A DNA stretch of 64,000 nt, from positions 1 through 64,000 of the forward strand of contig CAYRHJ010000035.1 in NCBI GenBank assembly GCA_964424105.1, written 5' to 3'. The notes under the pieces were generated by a model. It saw only the letters and a list, made by a program, of their open reading frames with translations. It was not told where the DNA came from and did no database searches. This document shows, in pieces, positions 36,282 to 45,262 of this stretch (the stretch's first letter is position 1; each line of letters starts with the position of its first letter). This DNA is from CAYRHJ01 sp964424105. Its GTDB lineage: Bacteria; Planctomycetota; Phycisphaerae; UBA1845. Both the position numbers and the translations under genes were made by a program.

Positions 36282-36482
36282 CCTCGGCTCCTTCCTTGGC
36301 TCTGCCGATGCCTGACCGGTCCGCGAATCCACGCGGCCGATCCGGTCCTGTGTGACGAAGGGACCGCGTTTCAAAAGACGCGGATAACCACGCGGTACAT
36401 CGGGCCTGTTTGCGGTTCAACACCGCACCCCGGCATATAGGCATTATAGCCGACAGGCCGCCGCGCTCGCCACCCATTCGTA

Positions 36483-36932
36483 CTATCCAGTTCGACTCAT
36501 CGCCAAGGGCCGGCCCATCCGCATCAACGGGTGCCGCGTCGAGAATTTCTTCTCGCTCAGAACAAGCTGTCGTGCCTGCTGGTTGGCGACATTCACGACC
36601 AGGGGCCCCTGAAGATTGCCCGTCAGCACGTCGTCCACCTTGTTGACAATGATGAAAACTTGGGCCTTGTTCGGGTCGGCCAACCCGATGTGCTCCAATT
36701 CTTCGCCCTTGACCGGGACTCGATAGTCCGGCACGAACAGCCGCGGATCGCACACGACGAAAGCCAAATCCGCCCGATCCGCCGCCTGTAGCCAATAAAA
36801 GGCACTCTCCTCGCCGGTTTGCAGCAGGGCGTAGGTCTTGGCGTCGGGAAACCCGAGCACACCACGCCCAAACGTGATCAACCGGGAATCATCCACCTCC
36901 AGTGGTCCAAATCGCGACGTTTCAATTATCAC
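36483..36932 (-). CDS. fliW: Flagellar assembly factor FliW
   Basis: A 149-residue protein that binds CsrA and flagellin and so releases or blocks flagellin translation. The N-terminus VIIETSRFGPLEVDD, then ITFGRGVLGFPDAKTYAL, matches the family. The GTG at 36932 is chosen because AAAGGAG lies seven bases before it; a GTG at 36938 and a longer frame to 37115 are less likely. It is followed by csrA (about 200 bases) and flagellin. Confidence 0.93.
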   Translation of the reverse strand: MIIETSRFGPLEVDDSRLITFGRGVLGFPDAKTYALLQTGEESAFYWLQAADRADLAFVVCDPRLFVPDYRVPVKGEELEHIGLADPNKAQVFIIVNKVDDVLTGNLQGPLVVNVANQQARQLVLSEKKFSTRHPLMRMGRPLAMSRTG

Positions 36933-37213
36933 CGCCACACTCCTTTGGTCGTCCTTGATGAGCCTTCTTCGCGACGTTTCGGTCGCCCACGCAACCGATG
37001 ATTCGTTCGTCCCGCGCCCCCGCGCCCGTTTGGGACGGTACATCGCCGCGAAAAAACCGCCCGGTGCGCGTCCCCCAGGCTCCCAGGTCTCCGCCTGGGT
37101 GACTCCTCCCTGCAACCTCCGAGTTGACCAATCGCTCGGCCGCTGCCTTCCGTCCCCTTTTGATTATCGTCAGCCCCTTGAAAACCCGGGCATCACCGCT
37201 CGTTCGTTTCAAC

Positions 37214-39148
37214 CTAGCGCAGGAAGTCCAACAGCGACAAATTCAAGAGCTGCGATCCGGATAACAGATTCGCTTGAAGCGCGGTCTGCGCTTGTTGAAA
37301 CTTCGTGACCGCCTCGGTGTAGTCGAGATCCTCGATGTTCGACAGCAAGGCCCGCGTGGCCACCACCGCGTTTTCCGTTTGCTCCACCCGCGCCCGCATA
37401 GCCTGCGACCGCGCACCGACCGTGCCGTGGATTTTCAACACATCATCAGCCGTCAGTTTCAGTCGCTCCGCCGCGTTGCCGATGCCGGCTTCGTCGTTCG
37501 ACCGCAACGCGCGTTCCAGGTCAATCAGCGCCGTAAACACGTTGTCCGCACGGACCACTGCGACGTCACGGCCCACCAACTGCGTTTCCGGGTCCTGCAC
37601 CGAACCGCTCAATCCCAGGTCATCGACCGCGAACGAACCGATGGACGATCGACCAACCGTCAGCGCACCCGTTCCACCTGTGCTGTCTTCGATCACGATG
37701 CCGTTCGTATCGGGATGAAAACCGGCTTCGATGCTCACGCCCGCTTCGCCGGCAGCCTCGTTGATCAGGTCCACTACGTCACCGAGCGTTTGGGCCCCGT
37801 CCAGGTTCACCTCGAAAATGTCTCCGTCCTTGGATTCGATCCGCAGATCCGCCTCTCCTTCCAGCACGTGCACGCCCTTGCCGAAATTCAGCTCCGCCAG
37901 CGGCGTTTGCGGACCGAAGGTTACGATGCCCAAATCGGCCGCCGTCGTTCCTCCCGTCTCCGAAATACTCATGGTCACGCCCGCCACTTGGCTGGTGATT
38001 TCCAGACCGGTTCCCGCGTCATTGATGCGAGACTTCACGTATAGGCCGGACGTGTTGATGAGGTTGACAACGTCCTGAATCGTCTCAGCCTGGGAAAGAT
38101 CGATCTCGATCGACCGACTTCCGTTCGTAATTCGAATGCCGCCGTCCAGCTCGACGCCGGCCCCTTCGTTCAGGCTGTCGATGGTTGAATGGGGCGTCAA
38201 ACGCGGTGACAAGTCGATGACATCCACCGGCGCGTTTCCCTCTGACGTCGCCGCCAGACCCAGATCCGATGCGGTCAACCCGGTCGACGTGTCCCGCACC
38301 ACCGCGCCGGACGACGATAAAAGCAGCCCCCGGCCTTCAATGTCCACCGACAGATTCAGCCCCGCCGATTCCGCGGTGTCATTGATCATGTCCACGACGT
38401 CGCCCACGGTGTCCGCCTTGGAAAGGTCCACCTGAACCGTCACGGCCTCGTCGTCCGTCAACACGATGGATCCCTTGCGAATCCCCGCGGAATTCGCACC
38501 GGTCAAATCTTCCAGACGCGTGTCGCGGCTCAGCGCCGGGCGAAGCTCGTTCGTCAAAATGGTCGCGGTGGCCAGGTGGCCGAAAATTGCGTCGCCCGGC
38601 ACGTTAAAGTTTTCCAACTCGGTCAATGAAACTTGCGTTCCCACGTGGCCGCTGTCGCCGAGGTATGCGACGCCGCCCAGGGCTGAAATGAAAGGCTGCG
38701 TCTGGGTCTGTTGCCCGGCGAAGATGAATCGGCCCTGGACCTGTCGATTTCCCACGGCGGCTAGACGTTCGCGGAGCGGGGCAATCAACGTGGCGTTGGC
38801 GATGCGCTCCTCGGCGCTGGATTGCGTGCCGCTACTGCTGATGGCGATCGCTTCCGCCTCCCGAATCAATCCATTCACTTCCGCCAGCGCATCGTCCGCC
38901 GAACTCAACATCAAGTCGGCATGTTGCAGGTTATCGAGAATCTGATCCTGACGGGCGATCGTCTCGTTCATTCTCAATGCCTGCGCCGCTCCGACCGGGT
39001 TCTCGCTGGCGGAAATGAAATTCCGTCCCGTCGCCAGACGCGTCTGTTGCGTGAACAGCTCCCGCGTGTTCTGTTGCAACGATTGCAACATGTTGAGCGT
39101 CCGCAAGTTGTGCGAAACACGAGTAAAATTGACCGGCGAAATAGCCAT
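37214..39148 (-). CDS. flgL: Flagellar hook-filament junction protein FlgL, with inserted repeats
   Basis: A 644-residue protein, about twice E. coli FlgL (317). The N-terminal helices (VSHNLRTLNMLQSLQQNTR, RLATGRNFISASENPVGAA) and the C-terminal region (NIEDLDYTEAVTKFQQAQT) are typical. Between them are three copies of a flagellin-hook-IN type repeat, each with a VDLS...TVGDVVDLIN core (ADTVGDVVDMIND, AETIQDVVNLINT, AQTLGDVVDLINE). These probably form an exposed domain at the hook-filament junction. The start at 39148 is chosen for MAISPVNFTR; the frame is open to 39220. Confidence 0.93.
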   Translation of the reverse strand: MAISPVNFTRVSHNLRTLNMLQSLQQNTRELFTQQTRLATGRNFISASENPVGAAQALRMNETIARQDQILDNLQHADLMLSSADDALAEVNGLIREAEAIAISSSGTQSSAEERIANATLIAPLRERLAAVGNRQVQGRFIFAGQQTQTQPFISALGGVAYLGDSGHVGTQVSLTELENFNVPGDAIFGHLATATILTNELRPALSRDTRLEDLTGANSAGIRKGSIVLTDDEAVTVQVDLSKADTVGDVVDMINDTAESAGLNLSVDIEGRGLLLSSSGAVVRDTSTGLTASDLGLAATSEGNAPVDVIDLSPRLTPHSTIDSLNEGAGVELDGGIRITNGSRSIEIDLSQAETIQDVVNLINTSGLYVKSRINDAGTGLEITSQVAGVTMSISETGGTTAADLGIVTFGPQTPLAELNFGKGVHVLEGEADLRIESKDGDIFEVNLDGAQTLGDVVDLINEAAGEAGVSIEAGFHPDTNGIVIEDSTGGTGALTVGRSSIGSFAVDDLGLSGSVQDPETQLVGRDVAVVRADNVFTALIDLERALRSNDEAGIGNAAERLKLTADDVLKIHGTVGARSQAMRARVEQTENAVVATRALLSNIEDLDYTEAVTKFQQAQTALQANLLSGSQLLNLSLLDFLR

Positions 39149-39239
39149 CGGCGTTCGTATCCTGTTCAATCCTCTTGTTCGGCTTGCCCTATCGCTACGC
39201 GATCTGGCGACCGTTTTCACACCCTAGCACTTCTAACCA

Positions 39240-39340
39240 TTTCAGAGCCGCGACCGCCTTTTTTCCAACCCGCGACCACCCTCTTTCAGAGCCGCGACCG
39301 TCAGGGAGCGGTCTTGCTGTCTATTGGAATGACGGGTCGG
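39240..39340. repeat. Palindromic repeats between flgK and flgL
   Basis: Three runs of AGAGCCGCGACC-like sequence, the last (39288-39312) being the CGACCGTCAGGGAGCGGTC element. They occupy most of the 210-base gap inside the flagellar operon. Confidence 0.7.
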
Positions 39341-39358
39341 CCATTGTGTTAGGCACTC

Positions 39359-41086
39359 TTAATTCACCAGCGAGATAAGCTCGCCCGTCAGCCGGTCCAC
39401 GACGCTGACAAATCGGCTGGCACCTTGAAACGCGCGCTCAAATTTGAGCAGCTCGATCGCCTCCTCGTCCAGACTGACGCCGCTCACGTTTTCCTTCTGG
39501 GCCAGCAGCGAGTCCGTGACCGTTGCCCCCGCTTGGGCGTTTTCTCTCGCCGCCGCCGTCGCCACCGCGACCTCGTTGACCATGAATCCGTAGAATCCAA
39601 CGATGGAGGCCCCGTCGAGAAGTTCGCTCGCCTGCTGGCCTACGCCCGCCAGCCGACCCGCGTTCGAACCATCGCCCACGGCGTTAAACGATGCCGCCGA
39701 CAGACGAGACGGATCCGTCAGCACGGATGCGTTGACCGCGATGTTCGTGGCGTCGGTCCCAACGAACAATCCATTCATCCCCAGCGACGCGAGGAGGTGG
39801 GACGTGTCCGTGCGGGGCGACTGACCGTCAAAACCGAACGTGAAGGTCATCCGCGAATCCGACGTCATGGAAAGCCGACCGTCCGGCGTGATGGATGCTG
39901 ACACACCCGCCACGCGATCGTTGATTTCCGCAATCAGCGACTCCAGTGACGTCTCCTCGCCGATTCCGTCCAAATCCACCTGTATCTGATAACTGAGCAG
40001 CGCACCCGTCGTCTCGTCCCGCGTGGCGATGTAAAAGCTTCCGTTGACAGGCTCAAACGGCAGCCCGGCTTCACTGCTGTTCAACGCAGCCGTCGGATCC
40101 GTCACCGAGTAGCCGGACGTCACCGTCGTCATTCCCTCCAGACCCTGTCCGTCGCCATGAGCCGTGTTCACTTCCATGATCAACGCCGCAGCCAACCGAT
40201 CCACATCTGAAATCCGGGCGAAGGCGCTTTGATCTCGTGCGACCATCAACCCGTTCAACCTGCCACCGTTCACTGCGACCCGGCTTCCGTTGTCCGCAAA
40301 GGCCACCTCGTCACGTCGAAACTCCCCATCCAAGCGGCTGGTGACAGCCAAGCCACGCGAGACGTTTCCATCAACCAGCGTTTCATTGCCCACGTACACA
40401 ATGACCGCGCCCGTCGGTTGCTGTTGCACGCGAACATCGATCAACTCGCCCAGGTCCCGCAACAAGGCGTCACGTTGATCGCGTAGTGCGCTGGCCGGCG
40501 CCCCGGACGATTCGGCCGCGACGATCTGCCCATTAAGATTCGCGACCCGTTCCGAAATACCGTTCGCCGATTCCACCAGCGCCGCAATCTGATCATTGAA
40601 ACCCTCGCCGAGTTCCCCCAGCGACATTCGCATGTGACGCAGGGTCCCCGCCAGCGTGGAGGCACTGCTGATGGCCAACTGACGAGCGGAACGGTCCTCG
40701 GGTGCGTTTTGCACTTGGCTCATATTGTTGAAAAAATCCGTGATACGCCCGGAAAGCTGAATCCCCGTCAACGGGTCAAACAGCGTCTCGACCTCGGCCA
40801 TCGATTGCTGCTGCATCAGGTCCGACTGATTCCTTCCCAACGACGCCCGTAACCGATTTTCCAGCGCCTCGTCCAGATTCCGCCGCAAGGACGTCAGCGC
40901 CACGCCGGACCCCGGACGCATGCCCTCCGGAAGCGCCGGACCGCCCACGCTCGACAAGCCCGGCGATTGCCGGGTGTAGTCGGTGCTGCCGGCGTTGCTG
41001 ATGTTGTTACCAATCACCTGCAACGCGCTCTGATAGCTCAACAGCGCGCTTCGCCCGATCTGCAATGCCGTATTAACCAGTCCCAT
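39359..41086 (-). CDS. flgK: Flagellar hook-associated protein FlgK
   Basis: A 575-residue HAP1 joining hook and filament. The N-terminus (ALQIGRSALLSYQSALQVIG, NNISNAGSTDYTRQ) carries the rod/hook family signature, and the C-terminus (EEAIELLKFERAFQGASRFV) is the usual terminal helix. It starts five bases after the flgN-like gene, consistent with chaperone-client coupling, and precedes flgL. Confidence 0.95.
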   Translation of the reverse strand: MGLVNTALQIGRSALLSYQSALQVIGNNISNAGSTDYTRQSPGLSSVGGPALPEGMRPGSGVALTSLRRNLDEALENRLRASLGRNQSDLMQQQSMAEVETLFDPLTGIQLSGRITDFFNNMSQVQNAPEDRSARQLAISSASTLAGTLRHMRMSLGELGEGFNDQIAALVESANGISERVANLNGQIVAAESSGAPASALRDQRDALLRDLGELIDVRVQQQPTGAVIVYVGNETLVDGNVSRGLAVTSRLDGEFRRDEVAFADNGSRVAVNGGRLNGLMVARDQSAFARISDVDRLAAALIMEVNTAHGDGQGLEGMTTVTSGYSVTDPTAALNSSEAGLPFEPVNGSFYIATRDETTGALLSYQIQVDLDGIGEETSLESLIAEINDRVAGVSASITPDGRLSMTSDSRMTFTFGFDGQSPRTDTSHLLASLGMNGLFVGTDATNIAVNASVLTDPSRLSAASFNAVGDGSNAGRLAGVGQQASELLDGASIVGFYGFMVNEVAVATAAARENAQAGATVTDSLLAQKENVSGVSLDEEAIELLKFERAFQGASRFVSVVDRLTGELISLVN

Positions 41087-41091
41087 CGCTG

Positions 41092-41619
41092 CTATCCAAC
41101 CATCGCAAAAAGTTCTCGAGGCCGAGACAAGACAACACGTCCGGATTCCCCGTATATCCCCACCGAATCGCCGCTCGTTTTCAACGCGTCAAACACCTCG
41201 CCGAGCGTTGACAGTAAGTCACGAGAAACGATGCCGATCATTCGGTTCAATCCAGCCACCGACTCCACAGCCTCGCGCAATCGCCCAGCGACCGGCGTCA
41301 AGCGTTCAGCATTCGACGTCGAAAGGCGCTCGGCCAGCCGGCGAATCGATAGGATGCGAGATTCCTCCGCCGAGAGCCCCAGCGCGTGTCCCACCAGCAT
41401 CATCAGTTGTTTGCGAAGCCCGTCTTGCTCTTCGATTCGCCTGATACAGGCCTGTTCGCCGGCCAGATTTCGGTTGATGGTTTCATGATCAGCCCGGCGC
41501 ATGGCCTCCAGCTTGGCGCACAAGAGGGTTTGCAACTCCCCGTGCAAGTCCGCCAACCGGTCAAGAACGACGACAAGGTCGGACACACGCCGCGATACAC
41601 TTTGATGGATGGCCGTCAC
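41092..41619 (-). CDS. FlgN-like flagellar export chaperone
   Basis: A 175-residue helical protein. FlgN proteins are poorly conserved; the assignment rests on length, predicted all-helical character (LDRLADLHGELQTLLCAKLEAM, CIRRIEEQDGLRKQLMMLVG) and position immediately before flgK, whose product FlgN escorts to the export apparatus. It follows the flgJ-like gene by seven bases. Confidence 0.8.
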   Translation of the reverse strand: MTAIHQSVSRRVSDLVVVLDRLADLHGELQTLLCAKLEAMRRADHETINRNLAGEQACIRRIEEQDGLRKQLMMLVGHALGLSAEESRILSIRRLAERLSTSNAERLTPVAGRLREAVESVAGLNRMIGIVSRDLLSTLGEVFDALKTSGDSVGIYGESGRVVLSRPRELFAMVG

Positions 41620-41626
41620 GTTTCAT

Positions 41627-41962
41627 TTACTCCGCAATCGATTCCGCAGCCCGGGCCGCACGCGAAAATCGGTCGAACAATGTCTCGTTCAAACCGTGAT
41701 GGGTCGCCTGTCCCACCCGTTCCGCCAAAATCTGATCCAATTGATTTTGAAACACGTCCTCGCCTTTTCCCCCGTGGCCAACTTCGCCCTTCAAGGAGCT
41801 GTTGCGAGCGGCCCGCAACACCGGGCCGTAGAATACCGTACCCATGGCTTGATCGATGGTGGTGAGAAGTCGAGACAAGGCTTGGGCGGCGGTCATCGGC
41901 TCCCCCACCTCCAAAGGAGGTGGGCCACCCGGCTGCCAACCCGATGTTGCAAGAATCTCCAT
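41627..41962 (-). CDS. FlgJ-like rod-binding protein with a repeat in its 5' coding region
   Basis: A 111-residue protein matching the N-terminal rod-scaffold domain of FlgJ (VFQNQLDQILAERVGQATHH, GLNETLFDRF) and lacking the muramidase domain, as in many non-enteric bacteria. The segment GWQPGGPPPLEVGEPMTA (residues 8-25) is the translation of a dispersed CCACCTCC/GGAGGTGG element at 41892-41930. Either the repeat inserted in frame, or the true start is the ATG at 41896. The ATG at 41962 has GAGAG upstream and begins three bases after the flgI stop. Confidence 0.75.
   Translation of the reverse strand: MEILATSGWQPGGPPPLEVGEPMTAAQALSRLLTTIDQAMGTVFYGPVLRAARNSSLKGEVGHGGKGEDVFQNQLDQILAERVGQATHHGLNETLFDRFSRAARAAESIAE
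41892..41930. repeat. CCACCTCC/GGAGGTGG element inside the flgJ-like gene
   Basis: Near-identical to the intergenic copies at 5076, 12952, 13338 and 13524. Here it is within the 5' coding part of a flagellar gene. Confidence 0.85.
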
Positions 41963-41965
41963 TGA

Positions 41966-43111
41966 TCACTCTCGAAAAATCAGCTTGGCATGCAGTTTGC
42001 CTGCCCGTTGCATCTGCGTCAGAATGGCGATCCTGTCTTCGATGGTCACCTGCAACTGGTTCAACGCATCCAACAGGTCGGAAACGTTTGCCCCGTCCGT
42101 TGCGTCGGTGCTCAACCCCACAAACGCTCGATTTTCAATTCGCGGCTCATCAATGGGCGGCGGAGGCACTCGCACGGCCACGGTCATTCCCTTTTGTGAA
42201 ACGACGACGGGCGAGATGCGGGCGTCCCCGCTGACAACGATCGTCCCGGTCGATTGATTGACCGTGACTCGTGCTTCTTCATGCGGCATAAGCACGCTCA
42301 ACTCTTGAACGTCACGTATCCAGGACCCCGGATCCCCACGTTGAAACGGTGGAACAAGCACCAGGACGTTCTTCGGATCAACCGCCACCGCCACCCGGTC
42401 CACGTCGGCTGCGAGGCTCAATTCGGCATTGACCGCTTCCGCGATGGCCACCGCCAAACCCCAGCCCGCGTGCGAGTCATCCAACACCAGCGTGATATAG
42501 GTTTCCTCCGGCTGCACCCAGTCGTTTCCGAATGGCAGCGTCCGACCGATGGCCGCAAATCCCATCAAGACATCTTCACGCACCGTCGCCCCCTGACGCA
42601 CGACCCCCACCGTCGGGTTGGCGGCATCGGTGATGTCAATAGGACCGGCTGCGAACGCGAAGACGGATTCTACGGTCATATCGTGGTACAAGAGCGGCGT
42701 CACCAACAGGCGCCCGCCGGCGAGACTCTTGGCGTTCCCCAACGCGCTGACGTGAACGTCGATACGATCGCCTTCGCGCACCCCGGTCTCCGCGATGACC
42801 GCGTCAACCATGACGATGGCCACGTTGCTCGTCTCCTTCAGCTCTTCCATGCCGCTGATCGGAGCACCCAGGTTCCCCAATGCCTGCGCCAACGCACGCA
42901 TCGTGACTTCATACTGATCGCCATCGCCCGTCCCGTTCAATCCGATCACCAAACCCGTTCCCACCAGTCGATTGACGCTGTGGCCCTTCAGCTTGCTGAC
43001 GTCCCCGACACGAACGGTGACTTCTCCACGAGCGACGAAGCAGGGGCAAGTCAACACCGCTGCCACAAAGGCCAACCAACCCGCAACGAATCGCATTTCA
43101 ACGCCTTTCAT
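41966..43111 (-). CDS. flgI: Flagellar P-ring protein FlgI
   Basis: A 381-residue periplasmic ring protein. A signal peptide (VEMRFVAGWLAFVAAVLTC) is followed by the conserved RVGDVSKLKGHSVNRLVGTG, GLNGTGDGDQ and the ALGNAKSLAGGRLLVTPL segment. The start at 43111 has GGGAGG eight bases upstream; the longer frame to 43201 is translated repeat. It implies a peptidoglycan-spanning rod in a diderm envelope. Its neighbours are flgH upstream and flgJ-like downstream. Confidence 0.95.
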   Translation of the reverse strand: MKGVEMRFVAGWLAFVAAVLTCPCFVARGEVTVRVGDVSKLKGHSVNRLVGTGLVIGLNGTGDGDQYEVTMRALAQALGNLGAPISGMEELKETSNVAIVMVDAVIAETGVREGDRIDVHVSALGNAKSLAGGRLLVTPLLYHDMTVESVFAFAAGPIDITDAANPTVGVVRQGATVREDVLMGFAAIGRTLPFGNDWVQPEETYITLVLDDSHAGWGLAVAIAEAVNAELSLAADVDRVAVAVDPKNVLVLVPPFQRGDPGSWIRDVQELSVLMPHEEARVTVNQSTGTIVVSGDARISPVVVSQKGMTVAVRVPPPPIDEPRIENRAFVGLSTDATDGANVSDLLDALNQLQVTIEDRIAILTQMQRAGKLHAKLIFRE

Positions 43112-43134
43112 CACCGCGCCTCCCCGTCCCGTTT

Positions 43135-43235
43135 GATCGTCATTCCGGCGAAAGCCGGAATCCAGTCCGTCGCTGACCGTCATTCCGCCGCTGATCGTCA
43201 TTCCGGCGAAAGCCGGAATCCAGTCCGCCCCGTTG
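43135..43235. repeat. REP pair between flgH and flgI
   Basis: Two near-identical REP palindromes (about 43138-43163 and 43197-43222) joined by a shorter related piece. They fill most of the 163-base gap between the two ring genes. Confidence 0.8.
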
Positions 43236-43274
43236 AATCATGCTTAGCACAATGGACCACACCCCCCGTACCAC

Positions 43275-44060
43275 TCAAAACGGACGAATCGCATCAAGAA
43301 ACTGCGTAATCCACCCTCGCCGACTCCCGTCGCGCACCGCGCCGGCGTGTGACACAGCGATGTTCTTGTCCGCCAATTGCGTGCTCAAGACGGTGTTGTC
43401 CGGCGTGATGTCGACATGACGAGCCGTTCCGATCAACGTCACCACCCCGACTTCTTCATCAAACTGAATCCGGGCCCTGGCTTCCAACACCAGGTTCCCG
43501 TTGGGCTTCACGTCAACGACCGACGCGGTGATACGCGTCGTAAATCGGTCCTGCCGATCCGCGTCGGATTCGTTCTTGACGCGGTTGTCAAATTTGAAAT
43601 CGATGTTGGGCCGCCCGTTTGGAAAAGTCGAAGCGCCCAGCCGGCCGTCGTCAACTTTAAGGAACGCGCCAACCGTCGATTTCAAGTCAAACCGCTTCTT
43701 CGTCTCCAGTTCGCCCTCGCTCTGGTAATCCTTTTGCTCGCGGATAATGATCGTCACCAGGTCATGCACCGCGTATTGCTTGGGCACCTTGACCTTGACG
43801 GCAGACAACGAATGTCTTTCCAATAGGACGTTGCCCGGCGACTCTACGGAAGACCGGACGCCCGACACAATGGCCCCGTGGGGCTCCAATATGGCCTGTC
43901 GAGCGCGACGCACGCCCACGGACGACGTCTGCGCCCAAGTCAGACTCGCGCCAAACAGCGTCGTCATGGCGATCGCCCAAACACCCGTCATTCCGGCGCA
44001 TGCCGGAATCCAGCCTTCGCACGTTAAACAATCCAGCGTCTTCGACCGTCCAAACTTCAT
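43275..44060 (-). CDS. flgH: Flagellar L-ring protein FlgH with a REP element in its signal peptide
   Basis: A 261-residue outer-membrane ring protein. The conserved core is present (DLVTIIIREQKDYQSEGELETKKRFDLKS in overlapping parts, then GNLVLEARARIQFDEE and ITPDNTVLSTQLADKNIAV). The N-terminus is odd: residues 13-25 (CEGWIPACAGMTG) are the translation of the dispersed REP palindrome, just before the hydrophobic core of the signal peptide. The ATG at 44060 overlaps the flgA stop (ATGA) and has GGAG upstream, so it is favoured over the ATG at 43991, which lies inside the REP. No lipobox cysteine is apparent. Confidence 0.92.
   Translation of the reverse strand: MKFGRSKTLDCLTCEGWIPACAGMTGVWAIAMTTLFGASLTWAQTSSVGVRRARQAILEPHGAIVSGVRSSVESPGNVLLERHSLSAVKVKVPKQYAVHDLVTIIIREQKDYQSEGELETKKRFDLKSTVGAFLKVDDGRLGASTFPNGRPNIDFKFDNRVKNESDADRQDRFTTRITASVVDVKPNGNLVLEARARIQFDEEVGVVTLIGTARHVDITPDNTVLSTQLADKNIAVSHAGAVRDGSRRGWITQFLDAIRPF
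43985..44012. repeat. REP palindrome inside flgH
   Basis: A full REP copy (GTCATTCCGGCGCATGCCGG and flank) read through in frame by flgH. Confidence 0.85.
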
Positions 44061-45205
44061 CGCGAAGCTCCAATGACCATAGCCAACTGGGCACCGCGGT
44101 CCTTTGCAGGATTCGCCAGCGGACTTCCCACTACAACCTTCCGCTCACCCACGACCACGCCGTACAGCGATTCACCACGTCGTCCGCCAACCCGAACTTC
44201 GACAGCCTCGCCCAATCGTCCCTCGCTCATCGCCTTGGCCGTCGATCGAACTTCTATCGGCCCCACCATCGACGTCACGTCCACCAGTTGCCCCCGATAA
44301 ACCAACGGAACCATTTCCAAGTCCGCCATTCGAATCGATTTGCCCGCGGCGATGAACTTCTTCGCCTGCTGTCCAATGACCGCGCCCAATTCCGACGCCA
44401 CCCCGTCCTCCATCGATTCAAGAACCACCTCAGCCAATTCCACGTCCGCCCGATCAATCGTGGACTTCTGATTGATGGCACGCTTGGCCACGACGACCTC
44501 CCGCACCAGCGACGCGCTCGCCACCAACGACACCGTTTGTACCGATTGCTGCCCCGCGCGGGCGATCCCCACCTCAACGTTCAACATCCGCCCCAGCCAT
44601 TGCTCCCCCGGAATGCGAACATGAAACCGATGATCATCGGCGGATAGACCCAGAATAGGCTCATCGGTTCGACCGAACTGAACTTCGACCCGCCCGCCGC
44701 TCGGCCCGACCATGGATTCGAACGTCTGGCGTATCACGTCGCGAAGCGTAACACCCGAACCGACGCGCAAGTCAGCTTGACCAGCCAAACCCTTCGATGC
44801 CGCTTCCAGCGTCTGCACGGATGCGCCGTCGCGCTCCCTGCTCGCGCGAGTGACCGTGCATGTGCTGGCGCCGCGAAGCACCGTCGTTGCCAAATTCACG
44901 CCAACCCGCCTCAACGCACTTTCGATGACCTCATAGGACGCCTCACAAGTCGCACCACCCGCCGGCGACTTCATCACGATCTCCGATTCTGCTTTCTCAA
45001 CGACACCCTCCCGCAATCCGGAACAATCACAAACGTCCGCAAGCGTCACCTGATCACCAAACACGACCGCCGTCGCCTTGACTCGCACGGATTGTGCCAG
45101 CGTCCGCCCGCCGCACACACACGCCAGCAAGACGACCACGCTGCCGACCCGCCTCCAGCCATCAATGGCGACCGCCTGCCGCTGGCCTGATCGTTTAATA
45201 GTCAT
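44057..45205 (-). CDS. flgA: FlgA, P-ring assembly chaperone
   Basis: A 382-residue exported protein, longer than enteric FlgA (219). A signal peptide is followed by a unique N-terminal half and then the SAF-type FlgA domain (VVVAKRAINQKSTIDRADVE, GQQAKKFIAAGKSIRMADLE, VVGSPLANPAKDRG). FlgA helps FlgI assemble in the periplasm. The ATG at 45205 has GGAGG five bases upstream; the ATG at 45220 has none. It overlaps flgH by four bases. Confidence 0.9.
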   Translation of the reverse strand: MTIKRSGQRQAVAIDGWRRVGSVVVLLACVCGGRTLAQSVRVKATAVVFGDQVTLADVCDCSGLREGVVEKAESEIVMKSPAGGATCEASYEVIESALRRVGVNLATTVLRGASTCTVTRASRERDGASVQTLEAASKGLAGQADLRVGSGVTLRDVIRQTFESMVGPSGGRVEVQFGRTDEPILGLSADDHRFHVRIPGEQWLGRMLNVEVGIARAGQQSVQTVSLVASASLVREVVVAKRAINQKSTIDRADVELAEVVLESMEDGVASELGAVIGQQAKKFIAAGKSIRMADLEMVPLVYRGQLVDVTSMVGPIEVRSTAKAMSEGRLGEAVEVRVGGRRGESLYGVVVGERKVVVGSPLANPAKDRGAQLAMVIGASR

Positions 45206-45262
45206 CAATCCTCCGTTCATGGTTATCCCGCCGGCGGTTCACTCACCGCTGACTCGTCCCTT

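Noticed and set aside
36922..37212. 96-codon frame between flgL and fliW
   Set aside because: TTG start, no family, overlaps the fliW start and RBS region; likely a chance frame in a GC-rich gap.
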